From NCBI GenBank assembly GCA_016873775.1, contig VGWC01000021.1:1-36267 (forward strand): DNA of 36,267 nucleotides, written 5' to 3'. Of this stretch, positions 14,480 through 23,558 are shown in pieces. Source of the stretch: Ignavibacteria bacterium. GTDB lineage: Bacteria; Bacteroidota; Ignavibacteria; UBA10030; F1-140-MAGs086. The notes under the pieces are model-generated. The model was given only the letters and a program-made list of their open reading frames with translations. It made no database searches and had not been told where the DNA came from. How positions within the stretch are numbered: position 1 is the stretch's first letter; each line of letters opens with the position of its first letter. The position numbers and the translations under genes were made by a program.

Positions 14480-15589
14480 TTGAAGACCGAAAATTTTAAG
14501 CAACGTTTCTTTCATGGTAAACCCATTGAGAGAAATGCTATCCCGAAAAATATTTCAGTTGTAGAACTTGTTGACAAATATTTTAACGCGTATAACTCAG
14601 CGCGCTTGAAAGAAGTATGTCAATTATTATCGCAAAAAATGTTAGCGGGAAATTGTACTGTTGGTATGAGTTTAACTGGGGCATTAACGCCAGCGGGACT
14701 TGGAGGCACATGCATCGTTCCGTTGATGAAAGCCGGATTCGTTGATTGGATAGTTTCAACGGGAGCAAATATTTATCACGATACGCATTTTTCGATAGGA
14801 CATGAATTGCACCGCGGAAAACCGTTCGTTGACGATACGGTGTTGAGAAAGCACGGTGTTATTCGGATCTATGATATTTTGTTCGATGAAGATGTGCTGT
14901 ATTCGACGGATAAATTTTTTCGTGAACTTGTAAAACTTCAGGAATTTCAAAAAGAAATGGGAACGGCAGAACTTCATTTTCAATTAGGTAAATACGTTGC
15001 AGAACGTGAAAAGATTTTAGGTATAAAGAATATGAGTATGCTTTCTGCGGCGTATAAATATGGCGTTCCGATATACACTTCGTCCCCGGGAGATAGTTCG
15101 TTGGGAATGAATATCGCTCGTTTGGAATTTGAAGGGTACGCGGCGCGCATTGATGTCTTGCTCGATGTGAATGAAACGGCGGCAATAGTGTTGGAAGCAA
15201 AGCAAAGCGGAAAATCGAGTGGAGTATTGATTCTCGGTGGCGGTTCTCCGAAAAATTTTATGTTGCAAACGGAACCGCAAATTCAGGAAGTGTTCGGAAT
15301 TCGAGAAAGCGGGCACGATTATTTTTTACAAATAACCGACGCGCGTTCAGATACGGGTGGACTATCGGGTGCGACGCCGAGTGAAGCAGTAAGTTGGGGA
15401 AAAATTGACCCGGAAAAACTTTCCGATTCCGTTGTTGCATATTTGGATACAACGGTTGCACTTCCCGTCATTACATCGTATGTACTTTCGCAATGTAGAC
15501 CTCGAGCATTGAAGAAACTTTATTATCGGCGCGAAGAATTATTAGAAAATTTGAAGCGTTCGTTTTTGAAAGCAAATAAGAGATTGTGA
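14480..15589 (+). CDS. Deoxyhypusine-synthase-like protein
   Basis: From the TTG at 14480 the protein is 369 aa. It has the NAD-binding segment [13 protein letters not shown], the segment [13 protein letters not shown], and [17 protein letters not shown], whose lysine corresponds to the catalytic lysine that accepts the aminobutyl group of spermidine in deoxyhypusine synthase. The frame remains open to an earlier TTG at 14411, but that overlaps the best promoter and family members begin near [16 protein letters not shown]. Bacteria lack eIF5A, so the product is uncertain; bacterial homologues are thought to make homospermidine from spermidine or putrescine. It is followed 84 bases later by the Hc1-like gene. 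The family call is firm, the reaction inferred. Confidence 0.9.
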   Translation: MKTENFKQRFFHGKPIERNAIPKNISVVELVDKYFNAYNSARLKEVCQLLSQKMLAGNCTVGMSLTGALTPAGLGGTCIVPLMKAGFVDWIVSTGANIYHDTHFSIGHELHRGKPFVDDTVLRKHGVIRIYDILFDEDVLYSTDKFFRELVKLQEFQKEMGTAELHFQLGKYVAEREKILGIKNMSMLSAAYKYGVPIYTSSPGDSSLGMNIARLEFEGYAARIDVLLDVNETAAIVLEAKQSGKSSGVLILGGGSPKNFMLQTEPQIQEVFGIRESGHDYFLQITDARSDTGGLSGATPSEAVSWGKIDPEKLSDSVVAYLDTTVALPVITSYVLSQCRPRALKKLYYRREELLENLKRSFLKANKRL

Positions 15590-15623
15590 ACGACGAAAAT
15601 TACCGTAAGTTTTTTTTAATTCA

Positions 15624-15644
15624 TTCCATTGTTCTGCAATGGAA
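15624..15644. terminator. Hairpin between the DHS-like gene and the Hc1-like gene
   Basis: TTCCATTG and CAATGGAA are perfect 8-base arms around TTCTG, preceded by a T8 run and followed by ATTATT. It may be a weak terminator or a processing hairpin. It is too AT-rich to be convincing as an efficient terminator. Confidence 0.4.
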
Positions 15645-15673
15645 ATTATTCAATAACAAATTACAATACACCA

Positions 15674-15874
15674 ATGAACCGTTATCAAGAATTGATTGCA
15701 CTTATCGAAACATTTCAAGAAGATTTCAGAAAATTTTATGAAAGAGGAAACGCTTCTGCTGGCGTTCGTGTGAGAAAACACATGGCGGATTTAAAACGCA
15801 AAGCACAGGAAATCCGTGAAGAAGTGCAATCGTTGAAGTTAGAAAAGAAAGAAGAAAAACAAAGTGAACCGTGA
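15674..15874 (+). CDS. Histone H1-like DNA-binding protein (Hc1 family)
   Basis: From the ATG at 15674 the product is 66 aa, starting MNRYQELIALIETFQEDFRK and continuing with FYERGNASAGVRVRKHMADL and KAQEIREEVQSLK. The order of an amphipathic helix, the NxxAGxRVRKxMxDLK core and an EIRxEVQ helix is characteristic of Bacteroidota and chlamydial Hc1-like proteins, which bind and compact DNA. It is rich in Lys and Arg with a charged tail (EKKEEKQ). An open frame continues upstream to 15629, but that part is AT-rich spacer. Its stop overlaps the following dipeptidase gene's GTG region by 11 bases. No alanine-lysine tail of the eukaryotic H1 type is present. Confidence 0.85.
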   Translation: MNRYQELIALIETFQEDFRKFYERGNASAGVRVRKHMADLKRKAQEIREEVQSLKLEKKEEKQSEP

Positions 15875-17126
15875 GCAATATGCCATCGGTCAACAGTTCT
15901 TTCGATTGAAATTTTTCTGCGCATTGCTGAAACAAAAGAAATCGTTTATTACTGTTTTTATCTTTTCTGCATTCGCGTTTACATTTACCATAGATTACGA
16001 ATGGTTGCATTACAACGCAGTTGTTGTTGATACGCATAATGATGTGTTGCAGCGAATAATGAAAGGAGACGATATTTCCATACGTACGGAGAAAGGACAC
16101 ACAGATATTCCACGTTTGAAAGAAGGCGGTATTGATGTTCAAGTGTTTTCCGTATGGGTTCCACCGGAAAAAATTCCTCGTTCATACGAATATGCGAATG
16201 TAATGCTTGATTCGATGGAATCGCTTGTTCGTAGAAATTTAAGCAAGATTGCTATTGCGCGAGAGTCCCGGGAGGTTGCGTCTTTTATCAAACAGAAAAA
16301 ACTTGTAGCCATTCTTGCAATGGAAGGTGCACATCCGCTCGAGGATACATTGGTCAATGAGAAACTTGAGTTGGAAAAACTCAATCACTTTTATGAACGT
16401 GGAATTCGTTCTATTACGCTTACGTGGAATAATAGTTTGAGTTGGGCAACTTCCGCAAAAGATGAAACGAACCTGGACAACCCTCCGAAGCGAAAAGGGC
16501 TTTCAACATTCGGTGAACAAATCGTGAAACGAATGAACGAACTTGGAATAATTGTAGATATTTCACACGTCGGCGAACAAACGTTTTATGATGTGTTGAA
16601 CATTACAACGAAACCCGTGATTGCTTCGCATTCAAGTGTGTACAATTTGTGTCCTCACCGAAGAAACTTGAAAGACGAACAATTACGGACTATTGCAAAC
16701 AATGGTGGAGTGGTGTTTATCAATTTTTTCCCGCTCTTTATTGACAGCACTTATGCAATAAAGGAACGCGCTATTCGTGAGAAGTATAAAAAAGAAATAG
16801 AAACGTTCAATAAAGACTCATCGGAAAATTCATTTGACCACGAACAGAAAATTTCCGAACTGTTGGAAAATGATTTGCGCGCAATCCGTCCGCCGCTTTC
16901 CTTGTTAATTGACCACATTGATTATGTTGCAAAACTTATTGGTGTTGAGCATGTGGGGCTCGGTTCCGATTTTGACGGGATAACAAATGTGCCGAACGAA
17001 ATGGAAGATGCTACACGGTTTCTCAATATTACGCGAGAGTTAGTCAAACGCGGGTATACGGAATCAGATATCAGGAAAATACTTGGAGAAAATTTTTTGC
17101 GTGTGTTTCGCGAAGTATGCGGATAA
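15864..17126 (+). CDS. Membrane dipeptidase (peptidase family M19)
   Basis: A 420-aa renal-dipeptidase-like zinc enzyme. Zinc ligands are visible as VVDTHNDVL (H58, D60), AMEGAHPLED (E153), ISHVGEQTF and ASHSSVYNLCPHRRN; VGLGSDFDGI near the C-terminus is the other family signature. A hydrophobic segment at about 28-42 is an uncleaved anchor or signal, so the enzyme probably faces the periplasm. It hydrolyses dipeptides, often those with a D-residue, and could feed peptides released from the cell wall back to the cell. The GTG start at 15864 overlaps the Hc1-like gene by 11 bases; no ATG precedes the anchor in frame, so this is the likeliest start. Confidence 0.92.
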   Translation: MNREQYAIGQQFFRLKFFCALLKQKKSFITVFIFSAFAFTFTIDYEWLHYNAVVVDTHNDVLQRIMKGDDISIRTEKGHTDIPRLKEGGIDVQVFSVWVPPEKIPRSYEYANVMLDSMESLVRRNLSKIAIARESREVASFIKQKKLVAILAMEGAHPLEDTLVNEKLELEKLNHFYERGIRSITLTWNNSLSWATSAKDETNLDNPPKRKGLSTFGEQIVKRMNELGIIVDISHVGEQTFYDVLNITTKPVIASHSSVYNLCPHRRNLKDEQLRTIANNGGVVFINFFPLFIDSTYAIKERAIREKYKKEIETFNKDSSENSFDHEQKISELLENDLRAIRPPLSLLIDHIDYVAKLIGVEHVGLGSDFDGITNVPNEMEDATRFLNITRELVKRGYTESDIRKILGENFLRVFREVCG

Positions 17127-17169
17127 AAAAACACTGAATGACTATCGTCTATAAATTCAACGATTCATT

Positions 17170-17204
17170 AATCTCAAATCACAAATCTAAAATCTAAAAA
17201 TTTA
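17170..17204. repeat. Heptanucleotide array ending one base before mreB
   Basis: AATCTCA, AATCACA, AATCTAA, AATCTAA, AAATTTA run in register over 35 bases and end one base before the mreB ATG at 17206. The array therefore occupies the place where a Shine-Dalgarno sequence would be; none is visible. Confidence 0.7.
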
Positions 17205-17205
17205 C

Positions 17206-18231
17206 ATGGGTCTTTTTTCCTTATTATCTTCTGACCTCGCAATTGATTTAGGAACTGCGAACACGCTCATTTATTTACGCGGGAAAGGAATAGTTCTGAA
17301 TGAACCTTCAATTGCGGCATTTGATAGAAATACGAAACGCATCATTGCTATTGGAAATGAAGCGCGTGAAATGTTGGGGAGAACACATTCCGATATAACC
17401 GTTATTCGTCCGTTGCGCGATGGCGTCATTGCAGATTTCGAAATTGCAGAAGGAATGTTGCGCGAGTTTATCAAAAAGATTCATTCAGGTTTTATGCCCA
17501 GTCGAAGAATTGTTGTTGCAGTTCCGAGCGGAGTTACTGAAGTTGAAAAACGCGCAGTTCGTGATAGTGCAGAACATGCGGGAGCAAAAGAAGTGCATCT
17601 TATAGAAGAACCGATGGCTGCGGCTATTGGTGTGGGAATGGATGTGGACGGTGCATTCGGGAATATGATTGTAGATATTGGAGGAGGAACGACGGAAATT
17701 GCCGTGATTGCTCTTTCGGGAATTGTTGAAAAAATTTCCATACGAATTGCCGGAGACGAACTGAACAATGCCATTGTTCGAAGTTTCAAACAAAACCACA
17801 ATCTGCTTGTGGGTGAACGTACGGCGGAAGCAATTAAATGCGAAGTCGGTAGCGCAATGCCGTTAAATGAAGAATGTGATATCGAAGTAAAAGGAAGAGA
17901 TTTAGTTAATGGAATTCCGAAAACCGTTGTCGGCTCATCGGCGGAAATTCGTGAAGCGATGAGCGAAGGAGTGCAGCAAATTGTTGATGCGATTCGTCAA
18001 ACTCTGGAACGAACACCTGCAGAACTTTCAGCAGATATTTTAGATCATGGCATTATGCTTTCCGGCGGAGGTGCGCTCATTAAAGGTCTTGACGAACGCA
18101 TTCGTTTAGAAACAAGTTTACCCGTACATATTGCCGAAGACCCGTTAACAGCAGTAGTGCGAGGAACGGGAAAAGTTCTCGACGAATTGAATCATTATAT
18201 GAAAGTATTGATACGAAGCAGAAAATATTAA
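17206..18231 (+). CDS. mreB: Rod shape-determining protein MreB
   Basis: MreB is the bacterial actin that guides lateral wall synthesis on the inner face of the membrane. The 341-aa protein has phosphate loop 1 in AIDLGTANTLIY, phosphate loop 2 in MIVDIGGGTTEIAVI, and the adenosine motif MLSGGGALIKGLDERI; the conserved IEEPMAAAIG is also present. The N-terminal GLFSLLSSD is a typical membrane-targeting start. Length and motifs are normal. It is the first gene of the mreBCD-mrdA run, 79 bases after the dipeptidase, with a heptad array directly upstream of its ATG. Confidence 0.98.
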   Translation: MGLFSLLSSDLAIDLGTANTLIYLRGKGIVLNEPSIAAFDRNTKRIIAIGNEAREMLGRTHSDITVIRPLRDGVIADFEIAEGMLREFIKKIHSGFMPSRRIVVAVPSGVTEVEKRAVRDSAEHAGAKEVHLIEEPMAAAIGVGMDVDGAFGNMIVDIGGGTTEIAVIALSGIVEKISIRIAGDELNNAIVRSFKQNHNLLVGERTAEAIKCEVGSAMPLNEECDIEVKGRDLVNGIPKTVVGSSAEIREAMSEGVQQIVDAIRQTLERTPAELSADILDHGIMLSGGGALIKGLDERIRLETSLPVHIAEDPLTAVVRGTGKVLDELNHYMKVLIRSRKY

Positions 18232-18245
18232 CCCGTAGTATGATG

Positions 18246-18274
18246 ACCTTGGAACGTTTTTCAACGTTCATGGT
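18246..18274. repeat. Hairpin in the mreB-mreC spacer
   Basis: GAACGTT-TTTC-AACGTTC is a perfect 7-bp stem with a four-base loop (18252-18269), and ACC/GGT extends it outward with mismatches. It begins 15 bases after the mreB stop and could tune the MreB to MreC ratio by partial termination or mRNA end protection, as is inferred for such intercistronic hairpins. Confidence 0.5.
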
Positions 18275-18298
18275 AAAGTCTAAACCCGCTTTCCTTCC

Positions 18299-19144
18299 TT
18301 GTTCCGAATTCTTGTTTATATTTTTGAAACGTTCCGTGCGTATTTTATTTTCGCACTGTTAGTAACAATTTCTGTTGCTTTGATGACACAGAATGATACC
18401 AAACAGATTCGCGCGCTGCAATCGTTTGCAGTTGCATTTGTCTGTTATACACAAGATGCTTTTTCCTTTCTTCCCAATCCTTTCGAATTGGAACGACAAC
18501 GAAATTCATTGCAGGAATTAAACATTACTTTGTCGGAAGAAGTAAGTTTGCTCCGCTCTGCTGCTTTGGAAAATTTGCAATTGAGAAAAATGTTGGAATT
18601 CCGGGAACGAAGTAATTTTACGTTCGTTGCTGCCGATATTGTTGGGAAAAATCTCCATCTGGCGCGAAATACGATAACTTTGAGTGTTGGCGATGAAAAC
18701 GGTGTCAAAGAACATATGCCGATAATCACCGAAGCAGGTCTTGTGGGAAGAATCATTGCCGTGAGCGATAATTATTCCATCGGACAAGTATTATTTCACC
18801 GTGAAAGTCGCGTAAGCGCAACGGTTGAACGAAGCCGTGTTCACGGAATTGTTGCATGGAACGGCGGTCTTCAGTTGGTATTAAAAAATATTGTGAAATC
18901 TGTGGACATTAAACCCGGTGATAGAATTGTAACATCACCATTCAGCAGTATCTATCCTCGTAATATTGAAATTGGAATTGTTTCCTCGGTTGTTCACGTT
19001 CCTGAAACAATATTTCAGGAAATCATAATTACTCCCAGCGTAGATTTTACAACAGTTGAGCGTGTGTTTGTTATTATCTCTGAAGCCAATAGCGAACGAA
19101 ATGCTCTTGAACAAACAAACAACATCAAACGTCAAGAGCAATGA
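18299..19144 (+). CDS. mreC: Rod shape-determining protein MreC
   Basis: MreC is the bitopic periplasmic scaffold of the elongasome. The 281-aa protein has one transmembrane helix (about 13-31), a coiled coil (about 60-95, NSLQELNITLSEEVSLLRSA) and a beta-rich C-terminal domain with the conserved segments DENGVKEHMPIITEAGLVGR and PGDRIVTSPFSSIYP. The start is TTG at 18299; the frame is closed 18 bases upstream and the N-terminal length fits MreC, so no better start exists. No clear ribosome-binding site is seen. The stop overlaps mreD by 4 bases. Confidence 0.94.
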   Translation: MFRILVYIFETFRAYFIFALLVTISVALMTQNDTKQIRALQSFAVAFVCYTQDAFSFLPNPFELERQRNSLQELNITLSEEVSLLRSAALENLQLRKMLEFRERSNFTFVAADIVGKNLHLARNTITLSVGDENGVKEHMPIITEAGLVGRIIAVSDNYSIGQVLFHRESRVSATVERSRVHGIVAWNGGLQLVLKNIVKSVDIKPGDRIVTSPFSSIYPRNIEIGIVSSVVHVPETIFQEIIITPSVDFTTVERVFVIISEANSERNALEQTNNIKRQEQ

Positions 19145-19614
19145 AATCCATACTTCGAAGTATTCTCTGGGGTGTAGCGCTGATAGCATTTCAAACAACC
19201 GTGGTTCGTTTGATTTCCATCGAAGGAGTAATGCCCGATGTCGTTGTATTATGGATTGTGGTTATTGCACTTCGAGAAGGACAAATTGCCGGAACTGTTT
19301 CAGGATTTGTGAGTGGACTCATTTTGGATATTATCAGTGGAGATTTTTTGGGAATCGGAGCGTTATCGAAAACCATTTGCGGATTTCTTTCCGGATATTT
19401 CTATGATGAATTTAAATCGTCAGAAGTTGTTGGAACATATCGTTTTTTTTTTGCTGTGATATTTTCTTCGCTCGTTCATAACATTGTATTTTTTGTCGTG
19501 TATTTACAAGGTTCGGAAATTGAATTCGTGCGCACTATTATACAATACGGAATTGGAACAACTGCATATACATCGGCAATAGGTATAATTCCGTTGTTGT
19601 GGAAAAGAAAATAA
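19141..19614 (+). CDS. mreD: Rod shape-determining protein MreD
   Basis: A 157-aa protein of about five transmembrane helices. Segments such as PDVVVLWIVVIALREGQIAG and GFVSGLILDIISGDFLGIGA are typical of MreD, including the G(x)xxGLxxD-type motif. It overlaps mreC by 4 bases (ATGA) and precedes mrdA by 34 bases. Sequence conservation in MreD is low, so context carries part of the call. Confidence 0.92.
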   Translation: MKSILRSILWGVALIAFQTTVVRLISIEGVMPDVVVLWIVVIALREGQIAGTVSGFVSGLILDIISGDFLGIGALSKTICGFLSGYFYDEFKSSEVVGTYRFFFAVIFSSLVHNIVFFVVYLQGSEIEFVRTIIQYGIGTTAYTSAIGIIPLLWKRK

Positions 19615-19648
19615 AATAACGAAGTACAGCGTATCGTTTGAAACTACA

Positions 19649-21427
19649 ATGAAACTTCCAGAAGAAATTCAGCAATCGGTAAAGAATAAAATCTTTACGT
19701 TTATAATCGTGAGCGTATTTCTGGTATTTTTTTTCCGATTGATTCAGTTGCAGTGGCTCTATCGTTCGGAATATGAAAAGCAATCGGAAGAAAACAGTAT
19801 TCGTAGAGTGATAAGCGAAGCGACACGAGGATTTATGTACGACCGTCACGACCATCTTGTTGTAGATGACCGTCCTTCCTATACCATTACCATCACTCCG
19901 AATGAATTTGATAAATCAGTGATGGAGCCGCTTGCGAAAATATTACAAATGACGCCGGAAATTGTTCGCAAACAACTACAACGAGCTCGAGGTTTTAATC
20001 CGTACATACCGTCGCGTTTAAAACGCGACATAGATTTTCAAACACTTTCTATCCTTGAAGAACATCGCAATGAATTTCCCGGAATTGATTATCAAATTGA
20101 AACGAAGCGGTTTTATGTTACGCGAGCAAAAGCATCACATATACTTGGATACGTCAAAGAAATTTCAGAAAAAATGCTTGCAGAACAAAGTACACTGTAT
20201 CGGCAGGGAGACTTACTGGGAGCAAACGGTTTAGAAGCGGCGTACGAACCGTTTCTTCGCGGACAACCAGGAGTTGAGTTAATTGCCATCAATGCTCACG
20301 GACAAGTAGTAGGAAAATATAATGACGGTGCAAGCGATATTCGTCCGAAAGATGGAACGGATTTACTCTTGACTATGGATTTTGAATTACAACAACTTGC
20401 TGAATCGTTAATGGCGGATAAACGCGGTGCAATTGTTGCATTGAATCCTCAAGACGGAGGAATTCTTGCTATGGTGAGTAAACCGGATTACGACTTAGCT
20501 TGGTTTGGCGGCGCAATTTCAAAAGAGCAATGGAAATATTTGAACAGTAACGAAGAAACACCTTTATTCAATCGTGCAACATTAACAAAGTATCCGCCGG
20601 GTTCAACATTTAAGATGCTGCTCGCTTGTATTGCACTTGAAGCAGGAATAATCAATGCAGAATGGCGAGTGCAATGCACTGGAAAATTTCGATTTGGGAA
20701 TCATATATTCAATGATATGCACGTTCATGGTTCAACGAATGTTGTTCAAGCGATCCAACGTTCGTGCAATGTATTCTTCTATACATTAATGTTGAAAACA
20801 GGATTGCCTCGGTGGACAAATATGGGAATGAGATTCGGATTTGGTCAAAAAACCGGAGTTGATATTGACGAAGAAAGCCCAGGACTTCTTCCATCAGAAG
20901 AATATTTTGATAAAACGTACGGTAAAGGAAAGTGGACGCAAGGATATTTAGTGAGTTTGGGAATTGGACAAGGAGAATTAGGAGTAACGCCGCTGCAAAT
21001 GGCGAATTATTGCGCTGCTTTGGGAAACGGTGGAATATTGTATCAACCGCACGCAGTTTTTGCAATTCGCGATAGAATTTCCAAATCTATTCAAACACGT
21101 ACGGTAACAAAAATAGATACGAGACTTTCGAAAGAAGTTCTTGATATTGTTCGCGAAGGAATGTATCACGTTGTAATGACTCCCGGAGGAACTGCATCCT
21201 CTGCTCGCATACAAGGTGTAGAAGTAGCGGGAAAAACAGGCACAGCGCAAAATCCACACGGAAACGACCACGCGTGGTTTATCGGATTTGCTCCGTATCA
21301 AAATCCAACAATTGCAATTTGTGTATTAGTAGAAAACGGTGGAAAAGGTGGAGCGATTGCCGCGCCAATCGCAGGGATGTGTATGGAACAATTTTTGTTT
21401 GGAAAGATGATTCGCTATGCACCATAG
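19649..21427 (+). CDS. mrdA: Penicillin-binding protein 2 (elongasome transpeptidase)
   Basis: The 592-aa protein has one N-terminal transmembrane helix (about 14-35), a PBP dimerisation/pedestal region (about 55-220) and a transpeptidase domain. Active-site motifs are STFK (S319, K322), SCN (372-374) and KTGT (529-532). GANGLEAAYEPFLRGQPG is a typical class B PBP segment. It cross-links new lateral wall peptidoglycan together with RodA and MreBCD. It ends the operon; no rodA follows, although that is the usual next gene. Confidence 0.96.
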   Translation: MKLPEEIQQSVKNKIFTFIIVSVFLVFFFRLIQLQWLYRSEYEKQSEENSIRRVISEATRGFMYDRHDHLVVDDRPSYTITITPNEFDKSVMEPLAKILQMTPEIVRKQLQRARGFNPYIPSRLKRDIDFQTLSILEEHRNEFPGIDYQIETKRFYVTRAKASHILGYVKEISEKMLAEQSTLYRQGDLLGANGLEAAYEPFLRGQPGVELIAINAHGQVVGKYNDGASDIRPKDGTDLLLTMDFELQQLAESLMADKRGAIVALNPQDGGILAMVSKPDYDLAWFGGAISKEQWKYLNSNEETPLFNRATLTKYPPGSTFKMLLACIALEAGIINAEWRVQCTGKFRFGNHIFNDMHVHGSTNVVQAIQRSCNVFFYTLMLKTGLPRWTNMGMRFGFGQKTGVDIDEESPGLLPSEEYFDKTYGKGKWTQGYLVSLGIGQGELGVTPLQMANYCAALGNGGILYQPHAVFAIRDRISKSIQTRTVTKIDTRLSKEVLDIVREGMYHVVMTPGGTASSARIQGVEVAGKTGTAQNPHGNDHAWFIGFAPYQNPTIAICVLVENGGKGGAIAAPIAGMCMEQFLFGKMIRYAP

Positions 21428-21554
21428 CACGAAGAAAATAAAAAACATTTCGTTGCATTTGAAAACAGATAACGAACTACTATTGCTAAAATTTTTTTTG
21501 TTTATTCTATTATGAGAAAATCATTAAAAAACTCCAAAATATTTTGTCGTTGTA

Positions 21555-21617
21555 GCAAATTTCTATAAATTTGCCCGTGCTTTTTTAACGTCTGCATACA
21601 TTTGCGGGCGTTTTTTT
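21555..21617 (+). terminator. Candidate terminator region after mrdA
   Basis: A perfect hairpin GCAAATTT-CTAT-AAATTTGC (21555-21574) partly overlaps a second, longer-range pairing GCCCG (21573-21577) with CGGGC (21605-21609), which is followed by T7 (21611-21617). The GC arm plus T-run fits an intrinsic terminator with a large loop. The two stems exclude each other, which looks like an attenuator, but the remaining 245-base gap shows no gene or clear promoter. Confidence 0.45.
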
Positions 21618-21672
21618 GTCTTATAGAAACACAAGAGATGAGAGAATCGAATGCATTTGCATCCATTAAGAA

Positions 21673-23001
21673 ATGTTTGAAGAATTAAGTCTAAAACTTG
21701 AATCAGTTTTCAAAAAAATTCGCGGTGAAGGGCGAATTACTGAAAGCAACGTTGCGGAATCACTTCGAGAGATTCGGCGCGTGCTTCTTGACGCAGATGT
21801 TAATTTTAAAGTAACCAAAGAATTTATTGACGAAGTGCAGCGAAAAGCGCTTGGTCAAGAAGTACTTTTAAGCATCACTCCAGGGCAACTCATCGTCAAA
21901 ATTTTTTACGACGAGTTAGTTCGTTTAATGGGAGAAACAAAAGAAGAAATAAAGTTTTCTTCAACGCTTCCATCCGTTATTCTCATTGCCGGACTTCAAG
22001 GTTCGGGAAAAACAACATTTAGTGGAAAACTTGCACGGTATCTTAAAAGAAAAGGTAAATTTCCGTTGCTTGTTGCATCCGATGTATATCGCCCGGCAGC
22101 CATTGACCAATTGATGACACTCGGAAAACAAATTGATATTCCGGTATTTGCGCATCGCGAACTTAGCGCGATTGATATTGCAACATCCTCTATTGAATAC
22201 GCGAGGAAAACTGCTCGTGATACTGTTATTATTGATACTGCGGGACGTTTGCATATTGATGAAGAAATGATGCAAGAAATCGAAACTATTAAACAACGAA
22301 CAATGCCGAGTGAGATATTGTTTGTTGTAGATTCGATGACAGGGCAAGATGCAGTGAATACAGCAAAAGTGTTTCACGAACGTTTGGCTTTTGACGGAAT
22401 AGTTCTTACGAAATTGGACGGTGATACACGCGGAGGAGCAGCGCTTTCCATTCGGCGCATTGTCAGTAAGCCAATCAAGTTTATAAGCAACGGAGAAAAA
22501 CTTGATGCGTTGGAACAGTTTTATCCTGAACGAATGGCATCAAGAATTCTTGGAATGGGTGATGTTGTTACGCTTGTTGAAAAAGTTCAGGAACAAGTAG
22601 ACGAAACAAAAGCTCAGAAGTTAGAAGAAAAGATTCGGAAATCGTCGTTCACGTTTGAGGATTTTTTGGAACAATTGCAAGAAATAAAGAAAATGGGACC
22701 ATTGCAAAACGTGTTGAAAATGCTTCCGGGAATGAACCGCATTTCTTCAGCGGCAATGAACGTTGACGACGGAGCATTGAAATACGCTGAAGCAATCATT
22801 TGTTCGATGACGAGAGAAGAGCGTTTGAAACCGCATATATTAAACGGGAATCGCAGAAAACGAATTGCAAAAGGAAGCGGAACGACTATTCAGGAAGTGA
22901 ATAGAGTTTTAAAACAATTTTCAGAAATGCAACAAATGATGAAAACACTTTCAAAAGGAAAAGTTCCCGCTGCGTTTCGCAAGATGGGTTTATTCCACTG
23001 A
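21673..23001 (+). CDS. ffh: Signal recognition particle protein Ffh
   Basis: Ffh binds 4.5S RNA and signal peptides of nascent membrane proteins and delivers ribosomes to FtsY. The 442-aa protein has the N domain (1-85), the G domain with P-loop [15 protein letters not shown] (about 107-121), [13 protein letters not shown] (G3) and [14 protein letters not shown] (G4/G5 region), and the methionine-rich M domain (about 300-442; [16 protein letters not shown], then QMMKTLSKG). It lacks any long tail. It leads the ffh-rpsP-rimM-trmD-rplS group. Confidence 0.97.
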   Translation: MFEELSLKLESVFKKIRGEGRITESNVAESLREIRRVLLDADVNFKVTKEFIDEVQRKALGQEVLLSITPGQLIVKIFYDELVRLMGETKEEIKFSSTLPSVILIAGLQGSGKTTFSGKLARYLKRKGKFPLLVASDVYRPAAIDQLMTLGKQIDIPVFAHRELSAIDIATSSIEYARKTARDTVIIDTAGRLHIDEEMMQEIETIKQRTMPSEILFVVDSMTGQDAVNTAKVFHERLAFDGIVLTKLDGDTRGGAALSIRRIVSKPIKFISNGEKLDALEQFYPERMASRILGMGDVVTLVEKVQEQVDETKAQKLEEKIRKSSFTFEDFLEQLQEIKKMGPLQNVLKMLPGMNRISSAAMNVDDGALKYAEAIICSMTREERLKPHILNGNRRKRIAKGSGTTIQEVNRVLKQFSEMQQMMKTLSKGKVPAAFRKMGLFH

Positions 23002-23053
23002 TATTTTTTTATTTTTTTTTACAAACATATTTTTACTTACAAGGAAATTAATT

Positions 23054-23467
23054 GTGGTTAAATTACGATTAGCGCGAATGGGCAGAAAGAAAAGCCCGAT
23101 TTATAAAATCGTTGCCGCCGACTCACAATCGCCACGGGACGGAAGATATATTGAATCTATAGGACAGTATAATCCTTTGACGCAACCGATGACGGTTGAT
23201 GTGAAAGAAGATAAAATGTTCAAATGGTTGAAGAACGGTGCACAACCGACAGATACAGTTCGTAGTTTGTTTCGAAGAAAAGGATTGTGGTTAAAATGGA
23301 GTTTAATCCGAAAAGGCAAGAGCGAAGAAGAAATTTCTCCTATTATGGAACAATGGCAACAACTGCAAGTTGAAAAACTATCTCGCGAAGCTGAGAAAAA
23401 AGCACGACGGAAAGCGAAAAAGAAATCGGAAAAAACACAAGCGACGGAAAGTTCAACAGCGTCGTAA
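23054..23467 (+). CDS. rpsP: Ribosomal protein bS16 with long basic tail
   Basis: The first 80 residues ([20 protein letters not shown], then [14 protein letters not shown]) are the standard bS16 fold of the 30S body. From about residue 85 the protein adds a charged, probably helical tail ([20 protein letters not shown] and AKKKSEKTQ), reaching 137 aa against 80-90 in most bacteria; long S16 tails are known in Bacteroidota. GTG at 23054 is the start, fixed by AAGGA at 23041-23045. The khpA gene often found between rpsP and rimM is absent. Confidence 0.96.
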   Translation: MVKLRLARMGRKKSPIYKIVAADSQSPRDGRYIESIGQYNPLTQPMTVDVKEDKMFKWLKNGAQPTDTVRSLFRRKGLWLKWSLIRKGKSEEEISPIMEQWQQLQVEKLSREAEKKARRKAKKKSEKTQATESSTAS

Positions 23468-23558
23468 GGAAGTTTTTTGCTGAGATTTTGCGAACGATGT
23501 CTGAAAGTTTCGACGAATGGTAAAGAATGTTTGAACCACGCTAAACTCGTCAGATCCA

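Noticed and set aside
21428-21672. Possible 4.5S (SRP) RNA gene just before ffh
   Set aside because: The hairpins here are short and AT-rich, and the conserved GGAA tetraloop with symmetric and asymmetric internal loops of SRP RNA is not found.
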